From Acidobacteriota bacterium (GTDB taxonomy: Bacteria > Acidobacteriota > Terriglobia > Acidiferrales > UBA7541): DNA of 6,517 nt. Under the pieces are notes generated by a model. It was not told the DNA's origin and made no database searches. It was given only the letters and a program-made list of their open reading frames with translations. A program made the translations under genes and the position numbers. This document shows, one piece after another, positions 5,735-6,517 of the stretch. The stretch lies in assembly GCA_003224135.1 (NCBI GenBank), contig QHYO01000496.1:1-6517 (forward strand), written 5' to 3'. Within the stretch, counting starts at the first letter, position 1. The number at the start of each line of letters is the position of its first letter.

Positions 5735-6265
5735 ATGAAGACACTGCCAGACCACCTCCGCAAGGGAATGAAACTCGTTATTGTCGGATGCAATCCGACG
5801 GAATCGTCCGTGCGCACCGGGCATTACTATTCGGGGCGAGGCAATCCTTTTTGGCCGGTGCTGTTTGAAACGGGCGTAATTCCTGAGCCCCTTGAGTACC
5901 GCGATGACAAACGAATCATTGAATTTGCGATTGGGTTAACGGACCTGGTGAAGCGCCCCACGCGAACGGTTGAAGAACTCACACGAGAGGATTATGCCGA
6001 AGGAAGAATCGTGCTGTCGCAGAAGCTCGGCGAGTACGCGCCGCATGTCATCGCGTTCAACGGAAGAAGCGTTTACGAACAGTTCGCGCAACGGCGCGCG
6101 AAATTGGGTCTGCAGAAGGAACCGTTGTACGGCGCAAAGGTGTATGTGCTGCCGGCGACGGACTCCCAACATTCGCAAAATCCGAAAGATCGTGTGTTGC
6201 ACTTTCGAAAGCTTGCCGCGCTCATCAGAAAAGTGGAAGATTCCCGGGATGCGAAGCCTCTCTAG
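5735..6265 (+). CDS. Mug/TDG-family mismatch-specific DNA glycosylase
   Basis: This 176-residue protein is similar in size to E. coli Mug (168). The family removes uracil, ethenocytosine or thymine from mismatches with G in base-excision repair. It opens with the family pattern LPDHLRKGMKLVIVGCNPTESS (4-25), in which N20 of GCNP matches the active-site Asn of Mug (GINPG), then RTGHYYSGRGNPFWPVL (27-43) and GLTDLVKRPT (67-76), matching Mug GVTKLVDRPT with Asp70 where Mug has Lys. HVIAFNGRSVYEQF (104-117) is the next conserved strand and helix. The second active-site motif, NPSGLSR in Mug, is replaced by ATDSQHSQ (141-148) after YVLP. So the fold and first catalytic motif are intact but the wedge that fills the flipped-base gap differs, and substrate range cannot be inferred. 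The frame is open upstream into the preceding gene, but homology begins at this ATG. Its ribosome binding site is weak (AGAAG 11 bp upstream), which suggests translation may depend on the upstream gene. Confidence 0.87.
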   Translation: MKTLPDHLRKGMKLVIVGCNPTESSVRTGHYYSGRGNPFWPVLFETGVIPEPLEYRDDKRIIEFAIGLTDLVKRPTRTVEELTREDYAEGRIVLSQKLGEYAPHVIAFNGRSVYEQFAQRRAKLGLQKEPLYGAKVYVLPATDSQHSQNPKDRVLHFRKLAALIRKVEDSRDAKPL

Positions 6266-6292
6266 CCGGTCGCGCCCACTGCGAAGGATCCC

Positions 6293-6517
6293 ATGAACAA
6301 TCCTCCCACTGCGGCTACAGCAAGCCCAGTTCTGCTAGAAACCATCGAAAACGGCGTTGCGCTTCTGGTGATGAACCGGCCAGACAAGCTCAATTCGCTG
6401 AACAACGAGCTCGCGACGGCGCTGAATCAGGCGTTTGAGCGAGTTGGCAAAAACGACTCGGTGCGTGTAGTGGTGCTTACCGGTGCCGGGCGCGCTTTTT
6501 GCGCAGGCGGCGATTTG
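6293..6517 (+). CDS. Enoyl-CoA hydratase/isomerase family protein (3' end outside window)
   Basis: The first 75 codons of a crotonase-fold enzyme are visible, running off the right edge without a stop. After a short Ala/Thr/Pro leader the pattern is typical: VLLETIENGVALLVMNRPDK (13-32), LNSLNNELATALNQAFE (33-49), VRVVVLTGAGRAF (57-69) and CAGGDL (70-75). NRPDKLNSL and AFCAGGDL line the acyl-CoA pocket, and the residue after C70 supplies one backbone NH of the oxyanion hole. The catalytic acidic residues that separate hydratases, isomerases and other crotonases lie beyond the window, so the exact reaction is open. The ATG has AAGGA 4 bp upstream. It begins 27 bp after the glycosylase stop, so co-transcription is likely. 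The role, beta-oxidation or amino-acid-derived acyl-CoA breakdown, is inferred from the family. Confidence 0.9.
   Translation, partial: MNNPPTAATASPVLLETIENGVALLVMNRPDKLNSLNNELATALNQAFERVGKNDSVRVVVLTGAGRAFCAGGDL

Overview
The window reads as a chromosomal segment of a soil-type bacterium, most likely an Acidobacteriota (Terriglobia/Koribacter-like) genome. This is inferred from moderately high GC by eye, the single-chain E1 alpha-beta 2-oxoacid dehydrogenase, a zinc-ribbon/PspC protein and an exported SH3b protein in one neighbourhood. No 16S or other phylogenetic marker is present, so the assignment is tentative. I see no mobile element, CRISPR array, tRNA or rRNA.

Layout. Positions 1-265 appear non-coding and carry a TATAAT-like box upstream of the first gene. 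Positions 266-2431 (+) encode a 721-residue fused E1 alpha-beta 2-oxoacid dehydrogenase, closest by motifs to the branched-chain type. After a 138-bp gap with an ECF-sigma-like promoter, 2570-2920 (+) encodes a small membrane protein with an N-terminal zinc ribbon and a PspC domain. It converges, with 5 bp between the stop codons, on a DoxX-family membrane protein on the minus strand (2926-3360, probable TTG start). A divergent intergenic region of about 200 bp (3361-3558) holds promoter-like boxes on both strands and two perfect palindromes. It is followed by an exported or membrane-anchored SH3b protein (3559-4614, +). The last three genes run co-directionally: an ornithine cyclodeaminase/mu-crystallin family protein (4708-5676), a Mug/TDG-type DNA glycosylase (5735-6265) and the start of an enoyl-CoA hydratase/isomerase (6293 to the window edge).

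How the genes may work together. The E1 enzyme, the mu-crystallin-type dehydrogenase and the crotonase could all take part in amino-acid or acyl-CoA catabolism. However, they do not form one operon and no E2 or E3 subunit is in view. PspC, DoxX and the SH3b protein are all envelope-associated. The glycosylase is a DNA-repair gene sitting between two metabolic genes.

I did not find a clearly new multi-gene system. The points most worth a second look are changed key residues in the mu-crystallin-type protein (Asn where ornithine cyclodeaminase has its catalytic Asp) and in the glycosylase (second active-site motif rewritten), the palindromes between doxX and the SH3b gene, the ECF-like promoter of the zinc-ribbon PspC gene, and the SH3b protein with its uncharacterised C-terminal domain.
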